Positions 15,639-24,352 are shown, counted from the stretch's first letter. The stretch: 64,000 nt of DNA from Paracoccaceae bacterium (GCA_016124615.1 WGNF01000011.1:62001-126000); one strand, 5' to 3'. Numbers and translations: made by a program. Notes: a model not told the origin generated them from the sequence alone.

Positions 15639-16406
15639 ATGGCGGCGGAAACCAACGGGGCCCTGTCGGGCAAGGTGGCGGTGGTCACCGGCAGTTCACG
15701 CAATATCGGCCGGGCGATCGCCCTGCGGCTGGTGCGCGACGGGGCGGCGGTGGTCATCAACGGCCACGGCAAGCCCGACCAGGTCGAGGCCGTGGTAGCC
15801 GAGATTCGCGCCGCCGGTGGCCGCGCGGCGGGATGCGTCGCCGACATTGCCGACGAGGCTGGCGCCGCGCGACTGATCGCGACGGCGGTGGACAGCTTCG
15901 GCCGGCTCGACATCCTCGTGAACAATGCCGCCCTGCGGATGGAGGCGGATCTGGCCACCGTCACGCTGGAAGACTGGCATCGTGTGCTGCGCATCACCCT
16001 TGACGGCGCGTTTCTTTGCACACGGGCGGCGCAGGCGCATCTGCGGGCAAGCGGCGCCGGCACCATCGTCAACATCGGCGGCATGACGGCCAGCACCGGC
16101 GCGCGCGACCGGGTTCATGTCGTCACCGCCAAGGCCGGGCTCATCGGTTTCACCAAGGCGCTGGCCTGGGATCTGGCCGACGACCAAGTGACGGCAAACC
16201 TCGTCTCTCCCGGCATGATGGACACGCAGCGCGACCTTTCGACCGCGCCCGCCCGCCCGAAACACCATGCCGTGCACAACCCGCTTCTTGGCCGTCGCGG
16301 CCATCCGGAAGAGGTCGCGGGCCTCGTCGCATGGCTTTGCGGGCCGGATGGGCGTTTCGTCACCGGCCAGACGCTGCACGTGAACGGCGGCACCTACCTG
16401 CCGTGA
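15639..16406 (+). CDS. Short-chain dehydrogenase/reductase with altered active site
   Basis: 255-residue SDR fold protein. The dinucleotide motif VVTGSSRNIGRAIA and the NNAAL motif are intact, so it should bind NAD(P). The catalytic region reads IVNIGGMTAS and HVVTAKAG: the usual active-site Ser (NISS) is Gly and the Tyr of YxxxK is Val, while the Lys remains and a His sits one position earlier. It may use a different catalytic residue or not be a dehydrogenase. The start at 15639 avoids overlap with tctA; GTGG-type upstream starts are possible. Second enzyme position in the ComA/PrpD island. Confidence 0.83.
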   Translation: MAAETNGALSGKVAVVTGSSRNIGRAIALRLVRDGAAVVINGHGKPDQVEAVVAEIRAAGGRAAGCVADIADEAGAARLIATAVDSFGRLDILVNNAALRMEADLATVTLEDWHRVLRITLDGAFLCTRAAQAHLRASGAGTIVNIGGMTASTGARDRVHVVTAKAGLIGFTKALAWDLADDQVTANLVSPGMMDTQRDLSTAPARPKHHAVHNPLLGRRGHPEEVAGLVAWLCGPDGRFVTGQTLHVNGGTYLP

Positions 16407-16459
16407 ACATCGACACCCGATCCGGCCCCGCCGGGCGACCGAACGACAGAGGATCCGAA

Positions 16460-17236
16460 ATGACCATGCTTCAGGACAAGTGCCTTTCCGCAGTCCGCGT
16501 GCCGCCGCGGCAAGCCAAGCCGCGCGACAGCGGGCTGACCGTCGTCGCCGATCGCGGGTTGGGCCCTGCCGCACTGGGCGATCTGCTGGAAACGGCGGGC
16601 GACTACATCGACATCGCGAAATTCGCGATGGGCGTCTCGCGCCTGCTGGGCGAGGATCTGGTCCGCCGCAAGATCGAGGCTTACGGCGCGCGGGGCATCC
16701 CCTGCTTCTTCGCAGGCGAGATCTTCGAACTCGCGATTCTTCAGGGCGTGGTGGAAGAGTATTTCGCCGCCATCAAGGCGCTTGGCGGCTGGGGGGTCGA
16801 GGTGTCGAACGCGCAGGTTGCGATGGGCATTCCGGAAAAGGTGGCGCTGATCGGCATGGGGCAAAAGGCCGGGCTGCAGGTCATCGCCGAATGCGGCCGC
16901 AAGGGCGGGGTGGACTGGGCCGGATCGGGCAAGCTGGTCGCGGCCGAGGTGCGCGCCTGCCTTGATGCAGGCGCCTACCGCGTGCTGGTGCAGGCCGAGG
17001 GGCTGAACGAGGGCGTGGAAGAGCCGAACGCCCGTCTGATCCAGGATCTGGTCGGCGAATTCGGCCTCGACCGGCTGGTGTTCCAGGCCAAGGAGGACGG
17101 GCTGATCCCGTGGTTTCTCAAATCCTTCGGGCTGCGGGTGAACCTTGATGTGGACAGCGATCAGGTGCTCGACCTTGAAAGCCAGCGCCGGGGCCTGCGC
17201 AAGCGCGGTGTGTTCGGCCTGATGGTCGGTCCGTGA
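16460..17236 (+). CDS. Phosphosulfolactate synthase (ComA) family protein
   Basis: 258-residue TIM-barrel protein of the ComA family (PF02679). Hallmarks are LTVVADRGLG, GDYIDIAKFAMG, the PCFFAGEIFELA loop, IAECGRKGG, VLVQAEG and LESQRRGLRKRGVF. ComA of methanogens adds sulfite to phosphoenolpyruvate to make phosphosulfolactate for coenzyme M; Bacillus homologues make sulfolactate. Here it lies in a catabolic island with a Tct carboxylate importer and PrpD-like enzymes, and no ComB, ComC or other coenzyme M gene is nearby. It may therefore catalyse a related addition or its reverse on an imported acid. ATG at 16460 follows GAGG; function inferred by family only. Confidence 0.85.
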   Translation: MTMLQDKCLSAVRVPPRQAKPRDSGLTVVADRGLGPAALGDLLETAGDYIDIAKFAMGVSRLLGEDLVRRKIEAYGARGIPCFFAGEIFELAILQGVVEEYFAAIKALGGWGVEVSNAQVAMGIPEKVALIGMGQKAGLQVIAECGRKGGVDWAGSGKLVAAEVRACLDAGAYRVLVQAEGLNEGVEEPNARLIQDLVGEFGLDRLVFQAKEDGLIPWFLKSFGLRVNLDVDSDQVLDLESQRRGLRKRGVFGLMVGP

Positions 17237-17263
17237 CGTCGAATTGAAGCGAAGGAAAAGCGG

Positions 17264-18646
17264 ATGGATACCACACCCCTGAAGGGCCCGAGCCTTTCGC
17301 AACAGATGGCCGAGGTGTTCAGCGGCTGGTCCGCGGATCGCCTGCCGGAGGCCGCGAAGCATGTCGCGGTGATGGACTTGATCGACATGGCGGGCCTTTG
17401 CGTTGCGGCGCGCGGGCAGGACTATGTGCGCCAGATCGCTGACGGCTGGGACAGCGAGGGGGCCTGCGCCGCCATCGGCCAATCGCACCGGCTGGACGCC
17501 GCGGGGGCAGCCTGCGTCATGGGCATCGCGACCCACGGCGAGGATTTCGACGATACGCTGGAAGGCGCACCGATCCGCGTCGGCGCGATGGTGATCCCCG
17601 CCGTGCTGGCCGCGGGCCAGCGGTTCGGCCTGTCGGGCGAACGGGTGCTGACCGGCATCGTCGCCGGGCTGGAGGCGGTCTGCCGGATCAACCACGTCGC
17701 CGCCGGGCACATGCACCGCGCCTGCTTCCACCCGGTCGGCGTCATCGGCGCGCTGGGTTCGGCCTTCGGCACCGGCACGGCGCTTGGCCTGACGCCTGAC
17801 CAATTGGCGATGGCCGTGGGCACGGCGGGCAGCTTTTCGTCCGGCATCATCGAGTTCCTGACCGATGGCGCATGGACAAAGCGGCTGCACCCCGGCTGGG
17901 CGGCGCAATCGGGCCTGAGGGCGGCCCTGATCGCGCGGCAGGGCTTCTTTGCGCCCCGCACCGTGTTCGAGGGGGTGCATAACTTCTTCCGCGCCTTCGC
18001 CCCCACCGCGACGCCGGATTATTCCCACCTGACCGAAGGGTTGGGCGAGACCTTCTACATGCAGCGGATCGCCTTCAAACCCTATGCCTGCGGAACGATG
18101 ATCCACCCCTATATCGACTGCATGATCCGCCTTGGCCGGATGGGCATCGACGCCGACCAGATCGACACCATCTCTTGCCCGACCGGCGAGGGGCTTGTGC
18201 ACCGGCTCTGGGAACCGCTGGCCGACAAGCAGGATCCGCCCTCGGGCTATGCCGCGAAGTTCTCGATGCCGTTCTGCATGGCGGTGGGCTTCTTCGATGG
18301 CGACGCCGGGCTTGGCCAGTTCTCCGACGCCCGCGCCCGCGATCCGCAGGTGCTGGCCCTGGCGCGCAAGATTTCCTACGTGATCGACCCCGACAACGAA
18401 TACCCGCGCAACTACAGCGGCCATATCCGGGTCACGATGAAGGACGGCAGCCGCCACGCGCTCGACCAGCCGCACATGCGCGGCGGCGTGAGGGAGCCGC
18501 TGACCGATGCCGAGATCCGGGCGAAGTTCCGCGCCAACGTCGCCTATGGCGGCTGGCCCGAGCCGCTGGGCGAGCGGCTGTTGCAGTTCTGCGAGGCATT
18601 GCCGGGGCTGGCGGATCTTTCGGCCTTGCGCGAATTCGGCCAATGA
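17264..18646 (+). CDS. MmgE/PrpD family protein (first of three)
   Basis: 460-residue member of the MmgE/PrpD family, which includes 2-methylcitrate dehydratase, cis-aconitate decarboxylase and iminodisuccinate epimerase: enzymes acting on di- and tricarboxylates. It shows the helical N-domain (THGEDFDDT, the family Asp/His region) and the lid with FKPYACGTMIHPYIDC. It is clearly paralogous to the protein at 19550 along its whole length (for instance WTKR..H.GWAAQSGLRAA and LWEPLA.KQ.PP). Starts 27 bp after the ComA-like gene with GGAAAAG upstream. No PrpB or PrpC is present, so methylcitrate cycling is unlikely. Confidence 0.88.
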   Translation: MDTTPLKGPSLSQQMAEVFSGWSADRLPEAAKHVAVMDLIDMAGLCVAARGQDYVRQIADGWDSEGACAAIGQSHRLDAAGAACVMGIATHGEDFDDTLEGAPIRVGAMVIPAVLAAGQRFGLSGERVLTGIVAGLEAVCRINHVAAGHMHRACFHPVGVIGALGSAFGTGTALGLTPDQLAMAVGTAGSFSSGIIEFLTDGAWTKRLHPGWAAQSGLRAALIARQGFFAPRTVFEGVHNFFRAFAPTATPDYSHLTEGLGETFYMQRIAFKPYACGTMIHPYIDCMIRLGRMGIDADQIDTISCPTGEGLVHRLWEPLADKQDPPSGYAAKFSMPFCMAVGFFDGDAGLGQFSDARARDPQVLALARKISYVIDPDNEYPRNYSGHIRVTMKDGSRHALDQPHMRGGVREPLTDAEIRAKFRANVAYGGWPEPLGERLLQFCEALPGLADLSALREFGQ

Positions 18647-18694
18647 CCGGCAAGAGAGCACGACCCGTGACGAGATGTGAAAAGGCGTAGCGAG

Positions 18695-19513
18695 ATGGCG
18701 AAGAAACCCGACAGGACAGAGACAATGGACCGTGCGGCGGTCGAGGGGGGGCCTCACTCCGTCCTCCCCATCGGCGCGTCGGGCCTCGACTCGCCGATGG
18801 CCATGCCGCTTTACCTCCAGGTGAAGTCGCACCTCATCCGCCGGATCCTGGTGGGCGAGTGGAAGCCGGGCGAGGTGCTGCCAAGCGAGATGAAGCTGGC
18901 CGAGGGCTACGGGCTGAGCCAGGGCACCGTCCGCAAGGCGATTGAAGAGCTTGCGGTCGAGGGGCTTGTCAGCCGTCACCCGGGGCGCGGCACCTTCGTG
19001 ACCTCGCACAAGGGAGATTACCGGCCGTTCCGCTTCCATCTCTTCTACTCCGACCTCGGTTCGCGACTGGTAGAGGTCGCGCCGGATTACCTGTCCTGCA
19101 GCCGAAGCATTGCCTCGCCCCGCGCCGCGCAGGCGTTGCAGATCGACCTTCGGGCCGAAGTGGCCGAGGTTCTTCGCGTCCGGCGGCAGGATGGCGCGCC
19201 GGTGATGACCGAGAACATCATGATCAGCACAGAGCTTTGCCCCGGCATCGAGACCATCCTGCAAGACGAAAAGCCCGCCTCGATCTATCTGGCGCTGGAA
19301 CAGCATTACAACCTGCTCATCGTTCGGGTGGACGAGCGGATCCGCGCCCGTGCGGCTTCGGCCGAAGACGCGCGGCTGCTTCAGCTGCCCACGGGCACCC
19401 CGCTGCTTGAGGTGGAGCGGGTTGCCTTCAGCCTTGGCGGCGAGCCGGTCGAATGGCGGCTGACGGTCTGCGAGACGAGCCACACCCACTACCTGAACCA
19501 GATTTCAGGCTGA
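18695..19513 (+). CDS. GntR-family regulator with UTRA domain (HutC-type)
   Basis: 272-residue regulator. An N-terminal GntR winged helix (LYLQVKSHLIRRILVG, VLPSEMKLAEGYGLSQGTVR) precedes a UTRA ligand domain (residues about 110-265, with VLRVRRQDGAPVM and LEVERVAFSLGGEPVEWR). HutC-type regulators usually repress a catabolic operon until a pathway intermediate binds UTRA. It lies inside the island between two prpD-like genes on the same strand, so it probably controls the promoter upstream of tctC. I chose the ATG at 18695; a GTG at 18677 would add six residues. Confidence 0.9.
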   Translation: MAKKPDRTETMDRAAVEGGPHSVLPIGASGLDSPMAMPLYLQVKSHLIRRILVGEWKPGEVLPSEMKLAEGYGLSQGTVRKAIEELAVEGLVSRHPGRGTFVTSHKGDYRPFRFHLFYSDLGSRLVEVAPDYLSCSRSIASPRAAQALQIDLRAEVAEVLRVRRQDGAPVMTENIMISTELCPGIETILQDEKPASIYLALEQHYNLLIVRVDERIRARAASAEDARLLQLPTGTPLLEVERVAFSLGGEPVEWRLTVCETSHTHYLNQISG

Positions 19514-19549
19514 CCCGTCCCCCAGCCGCAGAAGCGAGACCCGAGACCC

Positions 19550-20941
19550 ATGACAGACACACCCATCGCCGCGGCCAGCCCCGGCGCGATCGCAGAGCGT
19601 CTGGCGGACGCCATCGCCCGGCTGCGGCCCGAAGACGTGCCGGACGCGGTTCACCATGCCGTGGCCAATACCGTGCTTGATACGATCGGCCTGTCGATCG
19701 CCTCGGTCGGAACCGATTACGGCCGCGCGGTGCGGGCCGCGAACCCCGGCACCGGCCCCTGCACCGCCTTTGGCGCCGAGGCGCCCGCCGACCCGTTTTC
19801 CGCGGCACTGATCAACGGGACCACCGGCCACGGCGAAGACTACGACAACACCTACGAGGGTTGCCCGGTCCATACCGGCGTGGTGATCGTGCCCGCACTC
19901 TTCGCGGCGGGCGAGGCTTATGGGCTGCCGTCGGACCGTGTCGCCTTCGGCATGGCCGTGGGGATAGAGGTGATCTGCCGGTTGGGCGCGGTCGCCCATC
20001 AGGGCGTGCATAGCGCGGGGTTCCATCCGACATCGGTCCTTGGCACGCTGGGCGCCGCGGCTGGCATCGCCGCCGCCCGCGGCTTCGACGCGCGGCAGAT
20101 CACCGATACGCTGGGCGTCGCGGGCAGCATGGCGTCGGGGATCATCGAATACCTTGCCGATGGGTCCTGGACCAAGCGGATGCATGCCGGCTGGGCAGCG
20201 CAATCCGGCCTGCGCGCCGCGACGATGGGCGCGGCGGGCTTTCGCGGCCCGGTTTCGGTGATCGAGGGGTCGCACGGCCTTTTTCGTGCCTTCGCACCAA
20301 GCACCCGGCCGGATTACGAGGCGATCCTGCAAGACTTCGGCACCCGGTGGGAGGCGGCTCGCGTCGCCTTCAAACCCTATGCCTGCGGAACCATGACCCA
20401 GCCCTTCATCGACTGCGCCGTTCGCCTCGCTCGGCGCGGCATCAAGGCAGAGGCGATCGAAGAGGTGATCTGCTACGTCGGCGAGGGTACGGTGCACCGG
20501 CTTTGGGAGCCGCTGGCCCTGAAGCAACGCCCGCCGACCGCCTATGCCGCGAAATTCTCCGGCCCCTACTGCGTCGCGGCGGGGTTCACCTTCGGCGATG
20601 CGGGTCTTGCGCAGTTCACCGAGACGACGATCCGCGATCCGCAGGTTCTGTCGCTCTGCGGCCGGGTCCGGTTCGAGGTCGACCCCGCTGACGGCTATCC
20701 GCTGAACTACTCGGGGCACGTCGCGTTGCGGCTGAAGGACGGAACGGTGGTCGAGGAACGCCAGCCCCAGCTTCGCGGCGGAACCCGCGAGCCGCTGACG
20801 CGCGGCGATCTGCTCGCCAAATGCGCTGCCAACCTCGCCTTCGGCGGCTGGCTGACCGGGCGGGCGGCGGATCTCGCCCGCTTTGCCGATGGCCTTGCCG
20901 GAACCGCCGCGCCGTTTTCGGCCGCGGCGTTCCGACGCTGA
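19550..20941 (+). CDS. MmgE/PrpD family protein (second of three)
   Basis: 463-residue MmgE/PrpD family protein, the closest paralogue of the gene at 17264; the pair looks like an old tandem duplication split by the GntR gene. Family features: GHGEDYDNT in the helical domain, then FKPYACGTMTQPFIDC and VGEGTVHRLWEPLA. The family acts on substrates such as 2-methylcitrate, cis-aconitate or iminodisuccinate, usually dehydrating, decarboxylating or epimerising at a carbon next to a carboxylate. The paralogues may act on sequential intermediates or on stereoisomers. Starts 36 bp after the GntR gene. Confidence 0.88.
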   Translation: MTDTPIAAASPGAIAERLADAIARLRPEDVPDAVHHAVANTVLDTIGLSIASVGTDYGRAVRAANPGTGPCTAFGAEAPADPFSAALINGTTGHGEDYDNTYEGCPVHTGVVIVPALFAAGEAYGLPSDRVAFGMAVGIEVICRLGAVAHQGVHSAGFHPTSVLGTLGAAAGIAAARGFDARQITDTLGVAGSMASGIIEYLADGSWTKRMHAGWAAQSGLRAATMGAAGFRGPVSVIEGSHGLFRAFAPSTRPDYEAILQDFGTRWEAARVAFKPYACGTMTQPFIDCAVRLARRGIKAEAIEEVICYVGEGTVHRLWEPLALKQRPPTAYAAKFSGPYCVAAGFTFGDAGLAQFTETTIRDPQVLSLCGRVRFEVDPADGYPLNYSGHVALRLKDGTVVEERQPQLRGGTREPLTRGDLLAKCAANLAFGGWLTGRAADLARFADGLAGTAAPFSAAAFRR

Positions 20942-20971
20942 CCCCCGGCCCGCATCAGGAAGGAAGTAAAG

Positions 20972-22375
20972 ATGACCGCAGAAACCGCCATCACCGAAGC
21001 CGCCGCCCGCTTCATCACCGAACTGCGCTGGGAAGACCTGCCCGCAGAGGCGCTGGAAATCGGCCGACGCTGCATGATCGACACCATCGGCCTTTACGTT
21101 GCCGGGACGACGGAGGATTGCGTGCGCATCCTTGTTGCCGACGCGGTGGAACAGGGGGGGCGGGCCGAAGCGCGGCTGCCGGGTGCAGGCGGCATGAAGG
21201 TGCCCGCGGCCCTCGCCGCCCGCGCGCTTGGCACCGCAGGCCACGCCCATGACTGGGATGACACGCAGGTCAGCCACGACCCTGCCCATGTCTATGGCCT
21301 GCTGACGCATCCCTCGGTTCCGGCGCTGACCGGGGCGCTGGTCATCGCGCAGCGGCTTGGCGGCGTCGATGGCCGCCGGCTGATGCTCGCGTTCCAGACC
21401 GGGTTCGAGGTGGAGTGCAAGCTGTCGGAATGGCTGCTTCCGGCGCATTACCTGCGCGGGCATCATTCAAGCGGCACGGTCGGCATTTTCGGCTCTTGTG
21501 CGGCGGCGGCCAAGCTGCTCGGGCTCGACGCGCAGAAAACTGCCATCGCCCTCGGGATCGCGGCAAGCCTCTCTGCCGGGATCCGGTGCAACTTCGGCAC
21601 GATGTCGAAGCCGCTTCACGTCGGGCGGGCCTCGGAAAACGGGGTGACGGCCGCGCTTCTTGCCGCCCGCGGCTTTACTGCCGATCCGACCGGGCTTGAC
21701 GGACCCTGGGGCTTTTTGCAGGTGATGGGCGGCATCAGCCCGGAAAAGGTGGCGCAGGGCTTTGGCCGGACGTTCACGATCGTTTCGCCGGGCGTCAGCA
21801 TCAAGCCCTACCCTTCGGGGATCCTTACCCATCAGTCGATGGATGCGATGCGCGATCTGGTGCTGGCCGAAGACGTGAAGCCCGAGAATGTGACGGCGAT
21901 CCGCTTCTATGCCGCCTCGAACGTGCTCAAGCCGATCCGTTACCCGATCGCCGTCAACCATCTGCAGGCCAAGTTTTCCATGCCAGCGCTGCTGTCGATG
22001 ATCGTGCTGCGGCGGCAGGCGGGGCCCGACGAATTCACCAACGATTTCGTCGGCGGGGCCGAGATGCAGGCGATGCAGCGGCGGATCGAGACGATCCACG
22101 ACCCTGAAATCGAGGCCCGTGGCTTCGACCGTATCCGCTCTCGCATCGAGATCGACACCGCCGATGGCCGCACCCTCGTGCAATGGGCGGACGAGCGCTA
22201 TCGCGGCGGGCCCAGCAAGCCCTTTACCGAGGCGGATATCGAGGAGAAATTCCGCGTCTGCACCGAAGGCCGCCTTGGCGCGGCGGCCAGCGCCAGCCTG
22301 CTGAAGGCAACCGCCGGGATCGCCGATCTGGCCGATACATCGGCGCTGACCGACTGGATGCAGGATCTGGCCTGA
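20972..22375 (+). CDS. MmgE/PrpD family protein (third of three, divergent)
   Basis: 467-residue MmgE/PrpD protein, more distant from the other two. Its substrate region reads SIKPYPSGILTHQSMDAM, closer to the KPYPSG type seen in cis-aconitate decarboxylase and iminodisuccinate epimerase than to the KPYACG form of its neighbours. The helical domain has GHAHDWDDTQ. Preceded by AGGAAGG 8 bp before ATG. It closes the operon and converges on the mesaconyl-CoA hydratase-like gene with an 8-bp gap. Exact reaction unknown. Confidence 0.87.
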   Translation: MTAETAITEAAARFITELRWEDLPAEALEIGRRCMIDTIGLYVAGTTEDCVRILVADAVEQGGRAEARLPGAGGMKVPAALAARALGTAGHAHDWDDTQVSHDPAHVYGLLTHPSVPALTGALVIAQRLGGVDGRRLMLAFQTGFEVECKLSEWLLPAHYLRGHHSSGTVGIFGSCAAAAKLLGLDAQKTAIALGIAASLSAGIRCNFGTMSKPLHVGRASENGVTAALLAARGFTADPTGLDGPWGFLQVMGGISPEKVAQGFGRTFTIVSPGVSIKPYPSGILTHQSMDAMRDLVLAEDVKPENVTAIRFYAASNVLKPIRYPIAVNHLQAKFSMPALLSMIVLRRQAGPDEFTNDFVGGAEMQAMQRRIETIHDPEIEARGFDRIRSRIEIDTADGRTLVQWADERYRGGPSKPFTEADIEEKFRVCTEGRLGAAASASLLKATAGIADLADTSALTDWMQDLA

Positions 22376-22383
22376 CAGGCGCC

Positions 22384-23214
22384 TCAGGGCACCGTCGCCC
22401 GGCCCTGCATCCGGATCTCGCCCGCGGCATCGCGTATCCACAGCTCGTACCCGCCGCCATCGGCCGCCCTGCCCTCGGCCAGTACCGTCTCGTCGGCGAA
22501 GACCGGCCGAAGCGCGCGGAAAGAGAAGGTCGCGACCCGGTCCACCGGCATCGCCCGCCGCATGAATGTGGCCAGTAGCTGCCCCTGCACGATCACGTCG
22601 GGATAGCCCTCGACCCCGGTCGCATAGGGATGGTCGTAGTGGATGCGGTGCGCGTTGAAGGTGACGGCGGAAAAGCGGAACAGCATCGCGGTGTCGGGTC
22701 GGTGGGTGCGGCTCCATTCCGCGCCCTGCGGCGCGGGCTTGGGCGGCGGCGCCTCGCCCGGCGCCGGATGATCGCGATAGACGAGGGTCTGCACCTCTCG
22801 CAACAGGGCGTTGCCGACAGCGTCGGAATAGTGGTTCGCGACTTTCACGAAGATCAGCGGCCCGCTCGCCCCCTGCTTTTCGCTGACCTCGACGATCTCG
22901 GCACGGCGGTGCAGCGCCTGCCCGACCCGGATCGGCTGCTGGAACGTCAGGTCGCTGGCGGCCCACATGCGGCGCGGCAGGGCGATCGGCGGCAGGAAGC
23001 CCCCGCGCTGTGGATGCCCGTCCGCACCAAGCTCGGACTGCGGAACCATCGGCGCGAAATAGCACCAGTGCGACAGCTGCGGCAGCGGCTCGTTCACGGC
23101 AGGCCGGTCCGGACTGTCGAGCACGGCGGCGAAGCCCGCCGCAGGCCAGGCGTCGGCGAGCGTCTCCTCGTTCAGGGTGCGGCCGATCCATTCGAGGTGG
23201 CTGGGTTGGTTCAT
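22384..23214 (-). CDS. FAS1-like/HTD2 hot-dog dehydratase, mesaconyl-C4-CoA hydratase-like
   Basis: 276-residue double hot-dog protein of the HTD2/MaoC-like type. The C-terminal hydratase half carries FRFSAVTFNAHRIHYDHPYA, the catalytic Asn/His region of this family, followed by DVIVQGQL. Its best-known relative, mesaconyl-C4-CoA hydratase, adds water to mesaconyl-CoA to form citramalyl-CoA in the 3-hydroxypropionate bi-cycle; others act in fatty acid synthesis. Divergent regulatory DNA upstream holds a GTAGTAGTT palindrome shared with the other TrmB-module promoters, so it is probably part of that regulon. It may hydrate the enoyl-CoA made by the carboxylase. Confidence 0.8.
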   Translation of the reverse strand: MNQPSHLEWIGRTLNEETLADAWPAAGFAAVLDSPDRPAVNEPLPQLSHWCYFAPMVPQSELGADGHPQRGGFLPPIALPRRMWAASDLTFQQPIRVGQALHRRAEIVEVSEKQGASGPLIFVKVANHYSDAVGNALLREVQTLVYRDHPAPGEAPPPKPAPQGAEWSRTHRPDTAMLFRFSAVTFNAHRIHYDHPYATGVEGYPDVIVQGQLLATFMRRAMPVDRVATFSFRALRPVFADETVLAEGRAADGGGYELWIRDAAGEIRMQGRATVP

Positions 23215-23242
23215 CCTTCACTCTCCCGCGCGTATGCTCATA

Positions 23243-23265
23243 GTAGTAGTTGTTAAAACTACTAC
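23243..23265. promoter_or_regulatory. Palindrome, candidate TrmB operator (site 1)
   Basis: GTAGTAGTT (23243-23251) and AACTACTAC (23257-23265) are a perfect 9-bp inverted repeat around GTTAA, 29 bp upstream of the hydratase start. On the minus strand it overlaps a possible TTGAGC...TAACAA promoter. It shares the GTAGTT/AACTAC core with the palindromes at 24642 and 32668. Confidence 0.65.
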
Positions 23266-23351
23266 CATCTTGCTCAAGCAATGCAATGCCGCGCTGAAGC
23301 TGCCGGAAAGCCGACCGCCAGAAATCCGGAGAAGCCGGAAAGGATGCGCCG

Positions 23352-24227
23352 TCAGACCGTCAGCCCGGTCTTGGCGCGAAACGATGCGGCCTGATCGGGC
23401 GTGAAGCAGGCCAGGCGCAGATCCCGAAGGTAGGGGCCAAAGACCGCGTCGATCTGATCGCCGAAGCGCAGGAAGATCTCGGCCATGTAGAAATCATGCC
23501 GCACGAGGGATTCGGCCATCGTCACGATCGCCTCGTTCCGGGTGTGGACGGCAACGACCTCTTCGAGGATCTGGGCCGTCACCATCTCGACATGGTCGGT
23601 CGCGATGGTGAACAGGTTGTCAGTCTTGCCCATGCGGACGCCATTGGCCTCGTGGATGTAGACCTTGCAGTTGGGGCCGAACTGGAACTCGCTGGGGTCC
23701 GGGCCGAAGACGACGATCAGCATCTCAACGCCACGCGCCGCCGCCGCGCGCAGCGACTCGGTATGCTGGCGCAGCACGTCGTCGCTGGCCTTGATCATCA
23801 GCGACTCGCTGCAGGCGGAAATCATGGCGCCGATCTTGTCGTTCACTTGCGCCTCGCCGCGCAACGTCCAGACGTGCTGATCGTCGATCGGTTGGGCAAC
23901 CTCTTGCAGGCGCGACGTGACCTTGGCGCACAGCGCGCCGGTGCGGCGGGCCAGCGCATCGAAGAACTGATCCGGCGGCGCCGCGATGTAGCGGGCCGGT
24001 GACTCGCTGACCGGCAGCACCGCGCCGCGCTGCACCAGCCCCTCCAGGGCGGTATAGGTGTTCGGGCGCGGGACGCTGGCGCTGCGCGAGATCTCGTAAG
24101 CCGTGGCCGGGCTCTGGCGCAGAAGCTGGAAATAGATCCGCGCCTCGTATTCGGTCAGGCCCAGCCTGCGCAGATCCGCCACGACATCCGTGGGTGCGTT
24201 GCTTACCGCGGCAATTCTTGCTGGCAC
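23352..24227 (-). CDS. TrmB-family transcriptional regulator
   Basis: 291-residue regulator with an N-terminal TrmB winged helix (LRRLGLTEYEARIYFQLLRQ, then SVPRPNTYTALEGL) and a C-terminal effector/dimerisation domain related to the PLD-like sensor part of TrmB proteins (VWTLRGEAQVNDKIGAMI onward). TrmB proteins mostly regulate sugar genes in archaea; bacterial copies with carboxylate genes are less studied. A GTG at 24227 has a well-placed GGGAG; an ATG at 24257 is possible. It sits in the middle of the module whose promoters share a palindrome, so it is the probable regulator of all of them. Confidence 0.85.
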   Translation of the reverse strand: MPARIAAVSNAPTDVVADLRRLGLTEYEARIYFQLLRQSPATAYEISRSASVPRPNTYTALEGLVQRGAVLPVSESPARYIAAPPDQFFDALARRTGALCAKVTSRLQEVAQPIDDQHVWTLRGEAQVNDKIGAMISACSESLMIKASDDVLRQHTESLRAAAARGVEMLIVVFGPDPSEFQFGPNCKVYIHEANGVRMGKTDNLFTIATDHVEMVTAQILEEVVAVHTRNEAIVTMAESLVRHDFYMAEIFLRFGDQIDAVFGPYLRDLRLACFTPDQAASFRAKTGLTV

Positions 24228-24320
24228 GGCCGTTCTCCCTTGTTTTGCCCGCGTCATCCTACGTCACCCGCCTTGCATGATCCATCGCCTGCCGCAGCGG
24301 CGCGGCTGCCATACCTACAA

Positions 24321-24352
24321 TGCAACTGCGGCATGTTGCCTTTGCAGTTGCA
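24321..24352. promoter_or_regulatory. Inverted repeat upstream of the TrmB-type gene, possible autoregulatory site
   Basis: TGCAACTGC (24321-24329) and GCAGTTGCA (24344-24352) are perfect 9-bp arms with a 14-bp spacer between the divergent regulator gene and the small ORF at 24400. The arms contain CAACT/AGTTG as in the module's operators but lack the full GTAGTTG, so this is a weaker relative. Confidence 0.4.

Noticed and set aside
16394..19489. A 1031-residue open frame on the minus strand across the ComA, PrpD and GntR genes
   Set aside because: It is antisense to four well-supported genes, has no domain motif and low-complexity His/Arg/Gly composition typical of the complement of GC-rich coding DNA.
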